Below, in pieces: positions 32,959 through 41,489 of a DNA stretch of 64,000 nucleotides. Position 1 is the stretch's first letter, and the number at the start of each line of letters is the position of its first letter. This DNA is from Rhizobium sp. C4 (GTDB lineage: Bacteria > Pseudomonadota > Alphaproteobacteria > Rhizobiales > Rhizobiaceae), in NCBI RefSeq assembly GCF_021026315.1, contig NZ_JAJNCX010000009.1, positions 124,001 through 188,000 of the forward strand. The letters are read 5' to 3'. Made by a program: the position numbers and the translations under genes. The notes beneath the pieces were generated by a model. That model made no database searches. It saw only the letters and a list, made by a program, of their open reading frames with translations, and was not told the origin of the DNA.

Positions 32959-33632
32959 TGCGCATTCTGCTTGTTGAAGACGACCCGCTGATTGCGCGCG
33001 ACCTCATCACCCATCTGGAGCGCGCCGGCTATCTGGTCGCCCATGAGCGGGACGGCGAATCCGGCTGGTATGCCGGCGACAGCGAGGAGTTTGCCGCTGC
33101 CATCCTCGACCTCGGCCTGCCGACGATGGACGGCATGACGGTGCTCAAACGCTGGCGCAAGGCCGGACGGCAGATGCCGGTTCTGGTGCTGACGGCGCGC
33201 GGCAACTGGGAAGAGCGCGTCGAGGGGATCGATGCGGGCGCCGACGACTATCTCGCCAAGCCGTTCCAGGTGGCCGAAGTGCTGGCGCGGCTGCGGGCGA
33301 TCCTGCGCCGTTCCGCGGGACAGGCCAATCCCGTGCTTTCCGCCGACGAGATCGCGCTTGATCCACGCACGAGGCTGGTGACGCTGGCCGGCGTGCCCGT
33401 CGACCTCACGCCGCTCGAATATCGCTGTCTGCACCATCTCCTGCTCCATCGCGACCGGCATGTGACCCAGCTCGAACTCACCGAACAGCTCTATGCGCAG
33501 GATTTCGAGCGCGAGAGCAATTCGGTTGAGGTTCTGATCGGCCGGCTGCGCCGCAAGCTCGGCCGCGATCTCATCGAGACGCGCCGCGGCTATGGCTACC
33601 GCATTGCCGGTGGCGGCGAGGCAGGCGCATGA
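32955..33632 (+). CDS. OmpR-class response regulator (PhoP/FeuP-like)
   Basis: A 225-residue regulator. The receiver shows Glu8-Asp9-Asp10, phosphoacceptor Asp52 ([12 protein letters not shown]), the switch region [20 protein letters not shown] and Lys in YLAKPFQ. The winged-helix domain contains [35 protein letters not shown] and [10 protein letters not shown]. The [20 protein letters not shown] pattern is that of the PhoP/FeuP group. It overlaps the upstream PepSY gene and the downstream kinase gene, forming a coupled three-gene operon. FeuP in Sinorhizobium regulates cyclic glucan export, but identity here is not assured. Confidence 0.9.
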   Translation: MMRILLVEDDPLIARDLITHLERAGYLVAHERDGESGWYAGDSEEFAAAILDLGLPTMDGMTVLKRWRKAGRQMPVLVLTARGNWEERVEGIDAGADDYLAKPFQVAEVLARLRAILRRSAGQANPVLSADEIALDPRTRLVTLAGVPVDLTPLEYRCLHHLLLHRDRHVTQLELTEQLYAQDFERESNSVEVLIGRLRRKLGRDLIETRRGYGYRIAGGGEAGA

Positions 33633-35008
33633 TCGCACGCCGGATGAAATGGCTGTCCTCGATCCGCGGCCGCTTCCTCGTGCTCTCTGCGCTGACGGTC
33701 GGCCTCGCGCTGGCGCTGACGGCGGCCCTTCTCGTCTCGCTCTTCTCAAACAATATCCGCAAGCGCATCGATCTTGAGCTGACAAACCAGATCAACACGC
33801 TGGCCGGCGCCCTGACGTTTGATGCCGGCGGCAGGCTCGTGCGCCCGAGCGGCCCGCTCGATCCGCGTTTCGGCATTCCCTATGGCGGGCTCTACTGGCA
33901 GGTCGTCGACGATGCGGCGGCCCAGACGATGCGTTCGGTCTCGCTCTTCGATACCGAGCTCAACCTGCCGGCGGATACGCATACCGACGGGACGATCCAT
34001 CACTATCTTCTGCCGGGGCCGGAAAACCGGACCCTCATTGTGCTGGAACGCATGGTGCGCATCTCGGCCCCCGGCGGCCAGCGGGCGATCCGCATTGCCG
34101 TCGCCAGCAACGGCCGGGCGTTGGAGGAGGCGCGCAACGGTTTCGTCCGCGATTTCGCGCCGGCGCTCGCCGCGCTCGGGCTTTTTCTGGTCGGCGCCTC
34201 GATTGCCCAGCTCGCCTTCGGCCTGCGCCCGCTATCGTCGCTCAGCGAAGGCATCAACCGCATCCGTGAACGCCGCGACAGCCGCCTTACGGGCGACTAT
34301 CCGGCGGAATTTCAGACGACCGTGACGGCCATGAACCAGCTGCTGGATGCGCAAGGGGCGATGATCGAAAAGGCCCGCCGCCGCGCCGCCGATCTGGCCC
34401 ACGGCCTGCGCACGCCGCTGACGGTTCTTTCGAACGACGCGCTGACATTGCGCGACAGGGGCGAGACGGCGCTGGCCGACGAACTCGACCATCTGGCCGC
34501 AACGATGCGCGCCCATGTCGAGCGCGAGCTGGCCCTGTCGCGGATTGCGGCAAGGCCGGATCTCCGCCGCGGCGACAGCGATATTGCCAAGCTCGTCGGC
34601 GATGTCATTCGCACCGTCAGCCGCACACCCGACGGCGAAGAGATCACCTTCGCAACGGAAGGCCCTGCCGCGCTCACGGCCCCCGTCGATCCGGGCGACT
34701 TCCGCGAGATCGTCGGAAACCTCATCGAGAATGCCGCCAAATGGGCGAAGTCGCGCGTTCTTGTCGCCTGGGGAGCCGACGACGGCAGGATCTGGTTCCG
34801 CGTCGCAGATGACGGACCGGGCGTGCCGAAGGAAGAGCTTGCCAACCTGACCCGGCGCGGCTGGCGGCTCGACAGTGCCAAACCCGGCAGCGGTCTCGGC
34901 CTGTCGATCGTCCGCGAGATCGCAACCGTCTACGACATGGAGTTCGAGCTGGAGAATGACGCGAAGTCAGGCGGATTGTGCGCGCGGGTGACAATGGCCG
35001 CCGTTTGA
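33629..35008 (+). CDS. PhoQ/FeuQ-like sensor histidine kinase
   Basis: A 459-residue membrane kinase overlapping the regulator gene by 4 bp (ATGA). Membrane helix one is at about 17-40, then a periplasmic sensor loop of about 135 residues with a [11 protein letters not shown] strand, and helix two at about 177-199. A HAMP-like segment follows. The phosphoacceptor motif is [13 protein letters not shown] (His258), the H-G-L-R-T-P-L form typical of PhoQ-type kinases. The ATPase domain has [15 protein letters not shown] and GSGLGLSI. The signal is unknown. The adjacent PepSY proteins suggest an envelope or redox cue. Confidence 0.9.
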   Translation: MIARRMKWLSSIRGRFLVLSALTVGLALALTAALLVSLFSNNIRKRIDLELTNQINTLAGALTFDAGGRLVRPSGPLDPRFGIPYGGLYWQVVDDAAAQTMRSVSLFDTELNLPADTHTDGTIHHYLLPGPENRTLIVLERMVRISAPGGQRAIRIAVASNGRALEEARNGFVRDFAPALAALGLFLVGASIAQLAFGLRPLSSLSEGINRIRERRDSRLTGDYPAEFQTTVTAMNQLLDAQGAMIEKARRRAADLAHGLRTPLTVLSNDALTLRDRGETALADELDHLAATMRAHVERELALSRIAARPDLRRGDSDIAKLVGDVIRTVSRTPDGEEITFATEGPAALTAPVDPGDFREIVGNLIENAAKWAKSRVLVAWGADDGRIWFRVADDGPGVPKEELANLTRRGWRLDSAKPGSGLGLSIVREIATVYDMEFELENDAKSGGLCARVTMAAV

Positions 35009-35050
35009 GAGCATCGCCATCGGCCGCGTCTGACAGGCCGGCTGGATTGC

Positions 35051-36238
35051 CTAGCGGCGCAGCAGCGCTTCGCGCAGGACAACCGCAATGTCCTTTTCGT
35101 TTCGGGAGAAGACGAACCTGTTGCGGCCGCGTGCTTTGGCTTCGTAGAGCGCGGCATCGGCACGATTGATGGCCTCGGCGAGACTTTCGTCGGGATCCAT
35201 GATGGCAATGCCGAAGCTCGCCGTCGGTCGCAGTCCCGGTTGCCCGAAGGCGGCGTTGTAGAGCCTCGACCGCACCGCTTCGACCTGGAGCTGGGCGAGC
35301 GACGCATCGCCGTTGACGGTCAGGGCCGCGAACTCCTCGCCGCCAAGCCGCCCGCAGACATCGCCGCCGGCGGCCTCCAGGCAGGCTGCGAAGACGCGAA
35401 TGACCTCGTCGCCGACCGCGTGGCCATAGGTGTCGTTGATCTTCTTGAAGTGATCGAGGTCGCACAGGATGACGACAGGCGTTCCGCCGCCCGTCTTGCG
35501 CTTCAGCGCAGCCTCGGCATGCTCGAAGAACGCGCGGCGCGTCCAGAGCCCCGAAAGGTGGTCGCGCAGCAGGGTGTGTCTGGCGCGAGACTGGCTCTCC
35601 TCCATCAGGACCATCATCAGGCAGACGCCGAGAAGAATGGACAGGATCGCCGAGATTGTCTGGGAATATTGCGCATAGCTGCTGAAAGCATAGGTCTGGA
35701 CACTGGCGCCGGTGCCGATGGCATGCGCCAGAAACGCCTTGAAGAGAAATTGCGCCGACGTCAGGAACAAGACACCCGCCAGCAACCGCTCCGGCACCGA
35801 CCGGCGCGACATCGAGCCCGACAGCAGAGCAACGCCTCCCAGCGCCGTCATCGTCGCAAACGGCGTTTGATAGGCAAAGGCATGGATGGCCGAGTCGCGG
35901 GCGGCACCCCTCAGGACTGCAGGAAATGCCGCTTCGAATCCCAGATAGAGCGCAAGGATCGGCCAGACGGACCAGGTCGTGAAGTTTCTGAACAATCCGA
36001 CCGTCACCATGGTCAGTGCAGTCAGCAGGCCGGAAAATGACAGAAAGGATACGAGTGCCGGCGCACTTGTGGCCGGAGCAAGCGTCTCCACGCCTGCCGT
36101 GGAGGAGGCGGACAGGAAGCCTGCCGCAAACCAGTACCCCATCGTCACCCGCTGCGACCGCGCAATGCTGACAAATGCCAGCGAGAACGCCAGGCCGATC
36201 GAGAAATTCACGGCAAGAAGATACGTGGCATTGGCCAT
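35051..36238 (-). CDS. membrane-anchored diguanylate cyclase (GGDEF)
   Basis: A 395-residue protein with a 6-7 helix N-terminal membrane domain (residues about 5-215) and a C-terminal GGDEF domain from about 225. The catalytic site reads GRLGGEEFAAL, an active GG(D/E)EF variant. Supporting motifs are DHLSGLWTRRAF, CDLDHFKKINDTYGHAVGDEV and RADAALYEAKARGRNRF. The R-x-x-D inhibitory site expected just before the active site is not apparent (AAGGDVCGRLGGEEF), so product inhibition may be absent. It converges on the upstream kinase operon, and no PilZ or EAL gene is nearby. Confidence 0.92.
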   Translation of the reverse strand: MANATYLLAVNFSIGLAFSLAFVSIARSQRVTMGYWFAAGFLSASSTAGVETLAPATSAPALVSFLSFSGLLTALTMVTVGLFRNFTTWSVWPILALYLGFEAAFPAVLRGAARDSAIHAFAYQTPFATMTALGGVALLSGSMSRRSVPERLLAGVLFLTSAQFLFKAFLAHAIGTGASVQTYAFSSYAQYSQTISAILSILLGVCLMMVLMEESQSRARHTLLRDHLSGLWTRRAFFEHAEAALKRKTGGGTPVVILCDLDHFKKINDTYGHAVGDEVIRVFAACLEAAGGDVCGRLGGEEFAALTVNGDASLAQLQVEAVRSRLYNAAFGQPGLRPTASFGIAIMDPDESLAEAINRADAALYEAKARGRNRFVFSRNEKDIAVVLREALLRR

Positions 36239-36574
36239 GACGTTCGACCGTTTCCGCTTGAAAAGTTTACAGTCATGAGGAGATTTCGAAGATGGCCTTA
36301 TAATGGCGTAACGGACGCGATTGCAATCGGGTTTTACGTTGTTTTGCCGAGAATTGCCGAATATTATGGGACATGAAAATACAAGCCGTACATGTTCAGT
36401 TTGCGGCTGGACAGCATCGGCTGCCGAATATTATTTCAGATATTCATTTAATACAGCCTGCGCCATCCATCGCGGTTTCGCGGCAACGCATCGGTCGTGT
36501 CAGCGACGTTCAAGTCCGGCTTGACAAAACAGGGCGAGTGTTGGATTTGTGCCGGGCAGACCGAAAGGTCGAAA
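36239..36574. other. AT-richer intergenic region between GGDEF gene and tRNA-Gly
   Basis: 336 bp without a supportable gene. It contains a 12-bp palindrome CGATTGCAATCG (36318-36329), a 13-bp direct repeat TGCCGAATATTAT (36355-36367 and 36422-36434), a TATAAT at 36299, and TTGACA at 36521 that may be the -35 of the tRNA promoter. Base composition is visibly more AT-rich than its neighbours. Confidence 0.55.
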
Positions 36575-36648
36575 GCGGGTGTAGCTCAATGGTAGAGCAG
36601 CAGCTTCCCAAGCTGAATACGAGGGTTCGATTCCCTTCACCCGCTCCA
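36575..36648 (+). tRNA. tRNA-Gly (anticodon CCC)
   Basis: Acceptor arm GCGGGTG pairs with CACCCGC. The D arm is GCTCAATGGTAGAGC, and the anticodon stem GCAGC/GCTGA (last pair weak) closes loop TTCCCAA (anticodon CCC). The T arm contains GGGTTCGATTCCC. The 3' end continues TCCA, so CCA is encoded. mntR ends 20 bp downstream on the other strand. Confidence 0.96.
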
Positions 36649-36668
36649 GCTTTTTCCCGATTTTCCGA

Positions 36669-37127
36669 TTATTTGTCGCGCTTGGCGGTCGAATAGGCCT
36701 TGAAGGCGGCGAGCGTTTCGCGGCTGACGTGATGTTCGATGCCTTCTGCGTCGCAGCTGGCAATCTCGGGATCGATGCCGATGTCGATGAGGAATGTTTC
36801 GACGATGGCGTGGCGTTCGCGGCCCTCTTCGGCGAGTTTCGTGCCGGCTTCGCTGAGGAAAATGCCGCGATAGGGGCGCTTTTCGATGAGGCCGGCATCC
36901 GACAGGCGGTTCAGCATGCGGGCAACTGTCGGCTGGGCAACGCCGAGATAGGCGGCGATATCCACCTGCCTGGCCTCGCCGGTTGCGCGCACGAGATCGT
37001 CGATCAGTTCGACATAGTCTTCCAGAAGCTCCGAGCGGCGCGCATCGCGCGCCTGCTGGAAGGCTGCCGCCCGTGTTCCGGGCGCAGCCAGCGCATCGTC
37101 CGCTTCTGTCGATTTCCGTCTTGCCAT
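36669..37127 (-). CDS. mntR: manganese-responsive regulator MntR (DtxR family)
   Basis: A 152-residue DtxR/MntR-family repressor. The winged-helix domain includes [40 protein letters not shown] and [17 protein letters not shown]. The dimerisation/metal half has [20 protein letters not shown] and [14 protein letters not shown], with histidine and glutamate ligands in the positions used by MntR. It is divergently transcribed from mntH across a 165-bp gap containing a palindromic operator, which argues for control of that transporter by manganese. Confidence 0.92.
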   Translation of the reverse strand: MARRKSTEADDALAAPGTRAAAFQQARDARRSELLEDYVELIDDLVRATGEARQVDIAAYLGVAQPTVARMLNRLSDAGLIEKRPYRGIFLSEAGTKLAEEGRERHAIVETFLIDIGIDPEIASCDAEGIEHHVSRETLAAFKAYSTAKRDK

Positions 37128-37231
37128 GCCCCGCCTTGCCGTGTCGCGCCCATTGGTCCCATCGCGACTGTCCCGGCTTTCTGAACGCGTTGCGGCGCCT
37201 CGGCAAGCGGAAATTTCGTCGCTGCGCCTTA

Positions 37232-37277
37232 TTGACAGGAACTTGTCATAGGCTAATTATTATAGCACATGCTATAA
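37232..37277 (+). promoter_or_regulatory. mntH promoter with MntR-type operator
   Basis: TTGACA (37232-37237) is followed 17 bp later by the -10-like AATTAT. Immediately downstream lies an exact palindrome TTATAGCA-CA-TGCTATAA (37260-37277) covering the expected start of transcription. Its TATAGC/GCTATA arms resemble MntR-type boxes. It ends 15 bp before the mntH ATG, so bound repressor would block initiation. Confidence 0.75.
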
Positions 37278-37292
37278 ATTGGAAGCAGAGAC

Positions 37293-38594
37293 ATGTTGCG
37301 CGACGAAATGCAGATGGCGAGCGGATCAACCATGGCCTCGCGGCACGAGCAGGCCATGCGCGATGCTCTGGCCGGCCGCAGGACAGGGGTACGGGCCTTC
37401 CTGCCCTTTTTCGGTCCGGCGGTGATTGCCTCGATCGCCTACATGGACCCCGGCAATTTCGCCACGAACATCCAGGCGGGGGCGGGCTACGGCTATGCGC
37501 TGCTCTGGGTTCTGCTGGCGGCAAACCTGATTGCCATGCTGTTCCAGTCGCTTTCCGCCAAGCTCGGCATCGTCACAGGCTTCAACCTCGCGGAAATGTG
37601 CCGGGAGCAATATCCGAAGCCGATGGTCTATGTGATGTGGGCGATAAGCGAAATCGCCGCCATGGCGACCGACCTTGCCGAGTTTCTGGGCGGCGCGATC
37701 GGCCTCTCGCTGATCTTCGGCATGCCGCTTCTCGCCAGCATGGTAGTGACGGCCATCATCACCTACATCATCCTCATCATGGAGCAGGGCGGCTTTCGCC
37801 GCATGGAAATCCTCATCGGCGTCTTCGTCGCCGTGATCAGCCTCTGCTATCTCGTTGAAATGCTGATCGCGCCAGTCGAATGGGGCAATGTCGCCAAGGG
37901 TCTCACGACCCCGAACATCCCGGACAGCAACGCGCTGATGATCGCTGTCGGCATTGTCGGCGCAACGGTGATGCCGCATGCGGTCTTCCTGCATTCCGGG
38001 CTCACACAGGGCCGCATCCGGCCTGCCGACGACCGCGAACGGCGCATGCTGGTGAACTTCTCCAACCGTGAAGTGATGATCGCGCTCGCTGCTGCCGGCC
38101 TCGTCAACATGGCGATGGTCATCATGGCTGCCGCCGCCTTCCACCTTGGCCATTCGGAAGTCGCGGAAATCGAGACGGCCTATCACACGCTGACGCCGCT
38201 GCTTGGTGGTGCCGCCGCCTCGGTCTTCCTCGTTTCGCTGATCGCCTCGGGTGTGTCATCCTCAGTCGTCGGGACGATGGCAGGGCAGGTGATCATGCAG
38301 GGCTTCGTCGGTTTCCGCATCCCCCTGCTGGTGCGCCGCCTCGTCACCATGGTCCCGGCCTTCGCCGTGGTTCTCATGGGCGTCGATTCGACCAAGGCGC
38401 TGGTCGTCAGCCAGGTCATCCTGTCGATTGCCCTGCCGATCCCGATGCTGGCACTGCTGCATTTCACCTCAAAGCGCAGCATCATGGGCGAATACGTGAA
38501 CGGCATTCCCGTCCGAGTGCTCGGCACGGTGGGCGCGGCGGTCGTGCTCTGCCTCAACTTCCTGCTTCTGGCGCAGGTCGCCGGCCTCTTTTGA
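37293..38594 (+). CDS. mntH: Nramp-family Mn2+/Fe2+ transporter MntH
   Basis: A 433-residue proton-coupled divalent metal importer with about eleven membrane helices. The metal site motifs are intact: IAYMDPGNFATNIQAGA in helix 1 (D-P-G-N) and GATVMPHAVFLHSGL in helix 6 (M-P-H). The helix-8 region FLVSLIASGVSSSVVGTMAG is also typical. Several ATGs occur near the start, and the first gives suitable spacing from GGAAGCAGAG. Its last 126 bp are overlapped on the other strand by the glycosyltransferase frame. Confidence 0.95.
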   Translation: MLRDEMQMASGSTMASRHEQAMRDALAGRRTGVRAFLPFFGPAVIASIAYMDPGNFATNIQAGAGYGYALLWVLLAANLIAMLFQSLSAKLGIVTGFNLAEMCREQYPKPMVYVMWAISEIAAMATDLAEFLGGAIGLSLIFGMPLLASMVVTAIITYIILIMEQGGFRRMEILIGVFVAVISLCYLVEMLIAPVEWGNVAKGLTTPNIPDSNALMIAVGIVGATVMPHAVFLHSGLTQGRIRPADDRERRMLVNFSNREVMIALAAAGLVNMAMVIMAAAAFHLGHSEVAEIETAYHTLTPLLGGAAASVFLVSLIASGVSSSVVGTMAGQVIMQGFVGFRIPLLVRRLVTMVPAFAVVLMGVDSTKALVVSQVILSIALPIPMLALLHFTSKRSIMGEYVNGIPVRVLGTVGAAVVLCLNFLLLAQVAGLF

Positions 38595-40520
38595 CGGGTC
38601 TTCCTGGGCTGCCGGCGCATGCGGCGTCTTTCGCCACAGGAAGGGATCGTCCGAAAGCTCCCGCACTGCCTGCCAGGCGGCAACGGAAAGCATCATCCAG
38701 TAGAACGGCAGGCCCAACCAGGGTCTCCCAACCGCCTGCCGTTCCTCCGCCGTCATCGGCTTGCGTCCGAGAACCGCGAAGAGACAGTAGCTGCCGATGA
38801 TATTGGCGACGTCGATGGCAAAGAGGACCTGTTCGGCAAGGCCCGCCGCCAGCCACGCGCCGCTGGCGAAGAGCCAGATCGAACGCAGGATGAAGACTGC
38901 CAGCAATGGATGCGCCAGCGCCGAAAACAGCATCCCACCCGTCGTCAGAAACAAGGCGATGAGACCGGCCGTGCCGATCTGCGCATGAAGGCGTGCGGGT
39001 GCGCGGCAATGCACCAGTACCGTCTGCAGCCAGCCCTTGAACCAGCGTGATCGTTGCGCGCGCCAGACCGGCCACTCGGTCGGTGCATCCTCCAGCGTCG
39101 GCAGACCGAGGACGCCGCAGCGATAGCCCATGCGATGAAGGCGGATGCCGAGATCCGCATCCTCGGTCACGTTGAACGGATCCCACGCGCCGGCGGCCTC
39201 AAGCGCCTCCCTTCGGAAATGATTGGAGGTGCCGCCGAGCGGCATCGGCAGGCGGAGACGGGCAAGAAGCGGCAACAGGCTGCGGAACAGGCCGGCATAT
39301 TCCAGCGCGAAGAGGGCGGCGATCCGGCTCTGGGCTGCATTGGCGATCTGGAGCGGCGCCTGCAGGCAGGCCAAGGCCTCGGGCTCCGCGGTGAAACACG
39401 CATGCGCCTCGCGCAACTGTCGCGGATGCGGCCGGTCTTCCGCGTCGAAGATCACGACAAAATCGCCGCGCGCACCGGCCAGCGCATAGTTCAGCGCCTT
39501 CGGCTTGGTGCGTGGTCCGCCGGGCGGCACCTCGACGATTTCAAAATGCACGCCACTTGCGTGCCGGGCGACGGCTGCAATCGTCGCCCGGTCATCCGCC
39601 TCGCAGATGATCTTGATGTCGAGAAGCGATTTCGGCCAGTCGAGGCGATCAAGCGCCGCCATCATCTGTGGCACCACCGCCTCTTCCCGATAGGCCGCGA
39701 CGAGCACGGTGTAGACCGGCAGCGGCGCACCGGTGTCGATGGCGGATGCCGGCGGAGGGATGGTGGCTTCACCCATCCCTGCCCGAAGGGCAGCCGCGCG
39801 AAGCCCGATGGCGAGAAGATAGACGGCGCTCAGGGCAATATGCAGAACCAGCAGGATCTGCTCGGGCCAGGTGACCGCAGCCACGGGAACGCTCACCGAC
39901 AGTGCGCCGAGCACATAGCCCTGCCAGCCGGTCAGGACCACACGGGCGCTGAAGGCGGGCGCGTTGCCAAAGAGCCGGTCGGTCACTTTTTCGACGCGCG
40001 CCCGGCAATTGGCCTGCCAGATGGCGTCGCGGATTGTCTGAGGCGTGGCAATCGCCAGTCCCTCGCGCATCTCGGGTGCGGCGGCAAGCTGGTCGCGGAG
40101 CCTGAGCGCGTGGCGCGCCTCGGGCGCAATGACCAGCATGGCCGGACGCGACGGGCGCGTGAGCCTCAGCAGCGAACCGCTGGCAAGCTGGGTGTCGATC
40201 ATCTCCGTCACGAAGACATTCGCCGGGTTTATGGCTGCGAAGAAGGGCAGGCCCAGCCATTCGGCCAGCGCTTCGTAGAAGATCTGCGGATCAAGCATGC
40301 CATCGGCGATCAGTTCTCGCTCGATGGTTGTTGCGTTCTGCCGCGCCTTGAGGGCGGCTGCAGCCAGTGTTGGCTTGCCGATGCCGAGTTTCAGAAAGAG
40401 CCGCACCTCGTCCGCATGCAATGCGTCGCCGGCTCCACCGGCCTCCAGCGCGGATAGCGATGCAGATGGCGCGGGAGAATTATCGACATTTCCGGAATTC
40501 CAATATTCTCCGGTGCCCAT
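38469..40520 (-). CDS. GT2-family glycosyltransferase with N-terminal MshEN/GspE-N-like domain
   Basis: A 683-residue membrane enzyme. Residues about 38-165 resemble the type II secretion ATPase N-terminal (MshEN) domain (LKLGIGKPTLAAAALKARQN, AEWLGLPFF). Two membrane helices near 198-245 precede the GT2 catalytic domain: VYTVLVAAYREEAVV, a DAEDRPHP metal site, TEDADLGIRLHRMGY and the acceptor/processive motif QRSRWFKGW. Four further helices follow. The protein probably exports or polymerises a surface polysaccharide. The last 42 codons run antisense through the 3' end of mntH, so the true C-terminus may have been extended by loss of a stop. The start lacks a clear ribosome site. Confidence 0.85.
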   Translation of the reverse strand: MGTGEYWNSGNVDNSPAPSASLSALEAGGAGDALHADEVRLFLKLGIGKPTLAAAALKARQNATTIERELIADGMLDPQIFYEALAEWLGLPFFAAINPANVFVTEMIDTQLASGSLLRLTRPSRPAMLVIAPEARHALRLRDQLAAAPEMREGLAIATPQTIRDAIWQANCRARVEKVTDRLFGNAPAFSARVVLTGWQGYVLGALSVSVPVAAVTWPEQILLVLHIALSAVYLLAIGLRAAALRAGMGEATIPPPASAIDTGAPLPVYTVLVAAYREEAVVPQMMAALDRLDWPKSLLDIKIICEADDRATIAAVARHASGVHFEIVEVPPGGPRTKPKALNYALAGARGDFVVIFDAEDRPHPRQLREAHACFTAEPEALACLQAPLQIANAAQSRIAALFALEYAGLFRSLLPLLARLRLPMPLGGTSNHFRREALEAAGAWDPFNVTEDADLGIRLHRMGYRCGVLGLPTLEDAPTEWPVWRAQRSRWFKGWLQTVLVHCRAPARLHAQIGTAGLIALFLTTGGMLFSALAHPLLAVFILRSIWLFASGAWLAAGLAEQVLFAIDVANIIGSYCLFAVLGRKPMTAEERQAVGRPWLGLPFYWMMLSVAAWQAVRELSDDPFLWRKTPHAPAAQEDPSKEAGDLRQKQEVEAEHDRRAHRAEHSDGNAVHVFAHDAAL

Positions 40521-40582
40521 GAGTTTGATAAACCGTTTTTGGTATCAACTGAAAATGTATGAAACATCGAGAATTGAAGCCC

Positions 40583-41446
40583 ATGGTATCGAACGGCATC
40601 GCGTCTGCATCAGTCAGAATCATGGGGTTTTTGCTGATTCTATTGCCGGCTATGCATGCTCCGGTGGTGGCCGCGGAGGCGCAAGGGCCGCTTCTGACCT
40701 TCGACAAGCGCGAGCATCGCGCCAATCCCGACATCAGCAACGTCCCGCGCATCCGTTTTCTGACCACGCTCGACTTCCCGCCCTTCGAGTTTCTCGATGC
40801 GGAAGGCCGCCTGTCCGGCTTCAATGTCGATCTGGCGCGCGAGCTTTGCGACACGCTGGGCGTGACGGCAAAGTGCCAGATCCAGGCGCTACCCTTCAAC
40901 GAACTGCAGGCAGCACTGGAGAGCCGCGCGGGCGACGCCGTCATTGCCGGCATCGGCGTGACGCCGGATCTCCGCGCGAAGTATGATTTCTCGAGGCCCT
41001 ATCTGCAGCTTTCCGCCCGCTTCCTGTCACTCAGGAAGACATCCGGCGAGCCGATCACACCGATGAAGCTGGCGGCCAGCAAGGTCGGCGTCGTCAGGGA
41101 TACCGCCCACCAGGCCATGCTGAAGGCCTATTTCCCGAATGTGAACCCGCAGCTCTATGATGACCGTCCGGCCATGCTGAAGGCGCTGAAGGCGGGAGAT
41201 GTCGACACGGTCTTCGGCGAAGGTCTGGCGCTCGCCTTCTGGGCGGCAAGCGGCGAGGCTGACAGTTGCTGCGCCTTTCGCGGCGGGCCCTATTATTCCG
41301 GCGATTTCCTGGGCGAGGGCATGACCATCATGACGAGGGAAGGCGAACCCCTTGCCGCCGCCTTCGACCACGGCCTGCTCGAGCTGGCCCGCAAGGGAAC
41401 GCTCAACGAGCTTTTCGTCAAATACTTCCCGCCGGGGCTCTACTGA
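40583..41446 (+). CDS. periplasmic amino-acid-type substrate-binding protein
   Basis: An exported solute-binding protein of the SBP_bac_3 family (288 residues from this start). Signal peptide (MGFLLILLPAMHAPVVAAEA) leads into RIRFLTTLDFPPFEFLDAEG and LSGFNVDLARELCDTLGV, the canonical opening of polar amino-acid binding proteins. AVIAGIGVTPDLRAKYDFSRPYL and GEGMTIMTREGEPL match the hinge and C-lobe. ATGs at 40559, 40583 and 40622 are all possible starts. No permease or ATPase gene is adjacent, so it is an orphan binding protein or a sensor-type receptor. It diverges from the glycosyltransferase gene. Confidence 0.88.
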   Translation: MVSNGIASASVRIMGFLLILLPAMHAPVVAAEAQGPLLTFDKREHRANPDISNVPRIRFLTTLDFPPFEFLDAEGRLSGFNVDLARELCDTLGVTAKCQIQALPFNELQAALESRAGDAVIAGIGVTPDLRAKYDFSRPYLQLSARFLSLRKTSGEPITPMKLAASKVGVVRDTAHQAMLKAYFPNVNPQLYDDRPAMLKALKAGDVDTVFGEGLALAFWAASGEADSCCAFRGGPYYSGDFLGEGMTIMTREGEPLAAAFDHGLLELARKGTLNELFVKYFPPGLY

Positions 41447-41489
41447 GCCCGATCCAGACGCGCGCCTGTCGGGTCTTCCGCCCGGTCGG

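Noticed and set aside
39054-40457. 467-codon frame antisense to the glycosyltransferase gene
   Set aside because: Shadow frame rich in Arg/Gly with no recognisable motif, while the other strand encodes all GT2 motifs.
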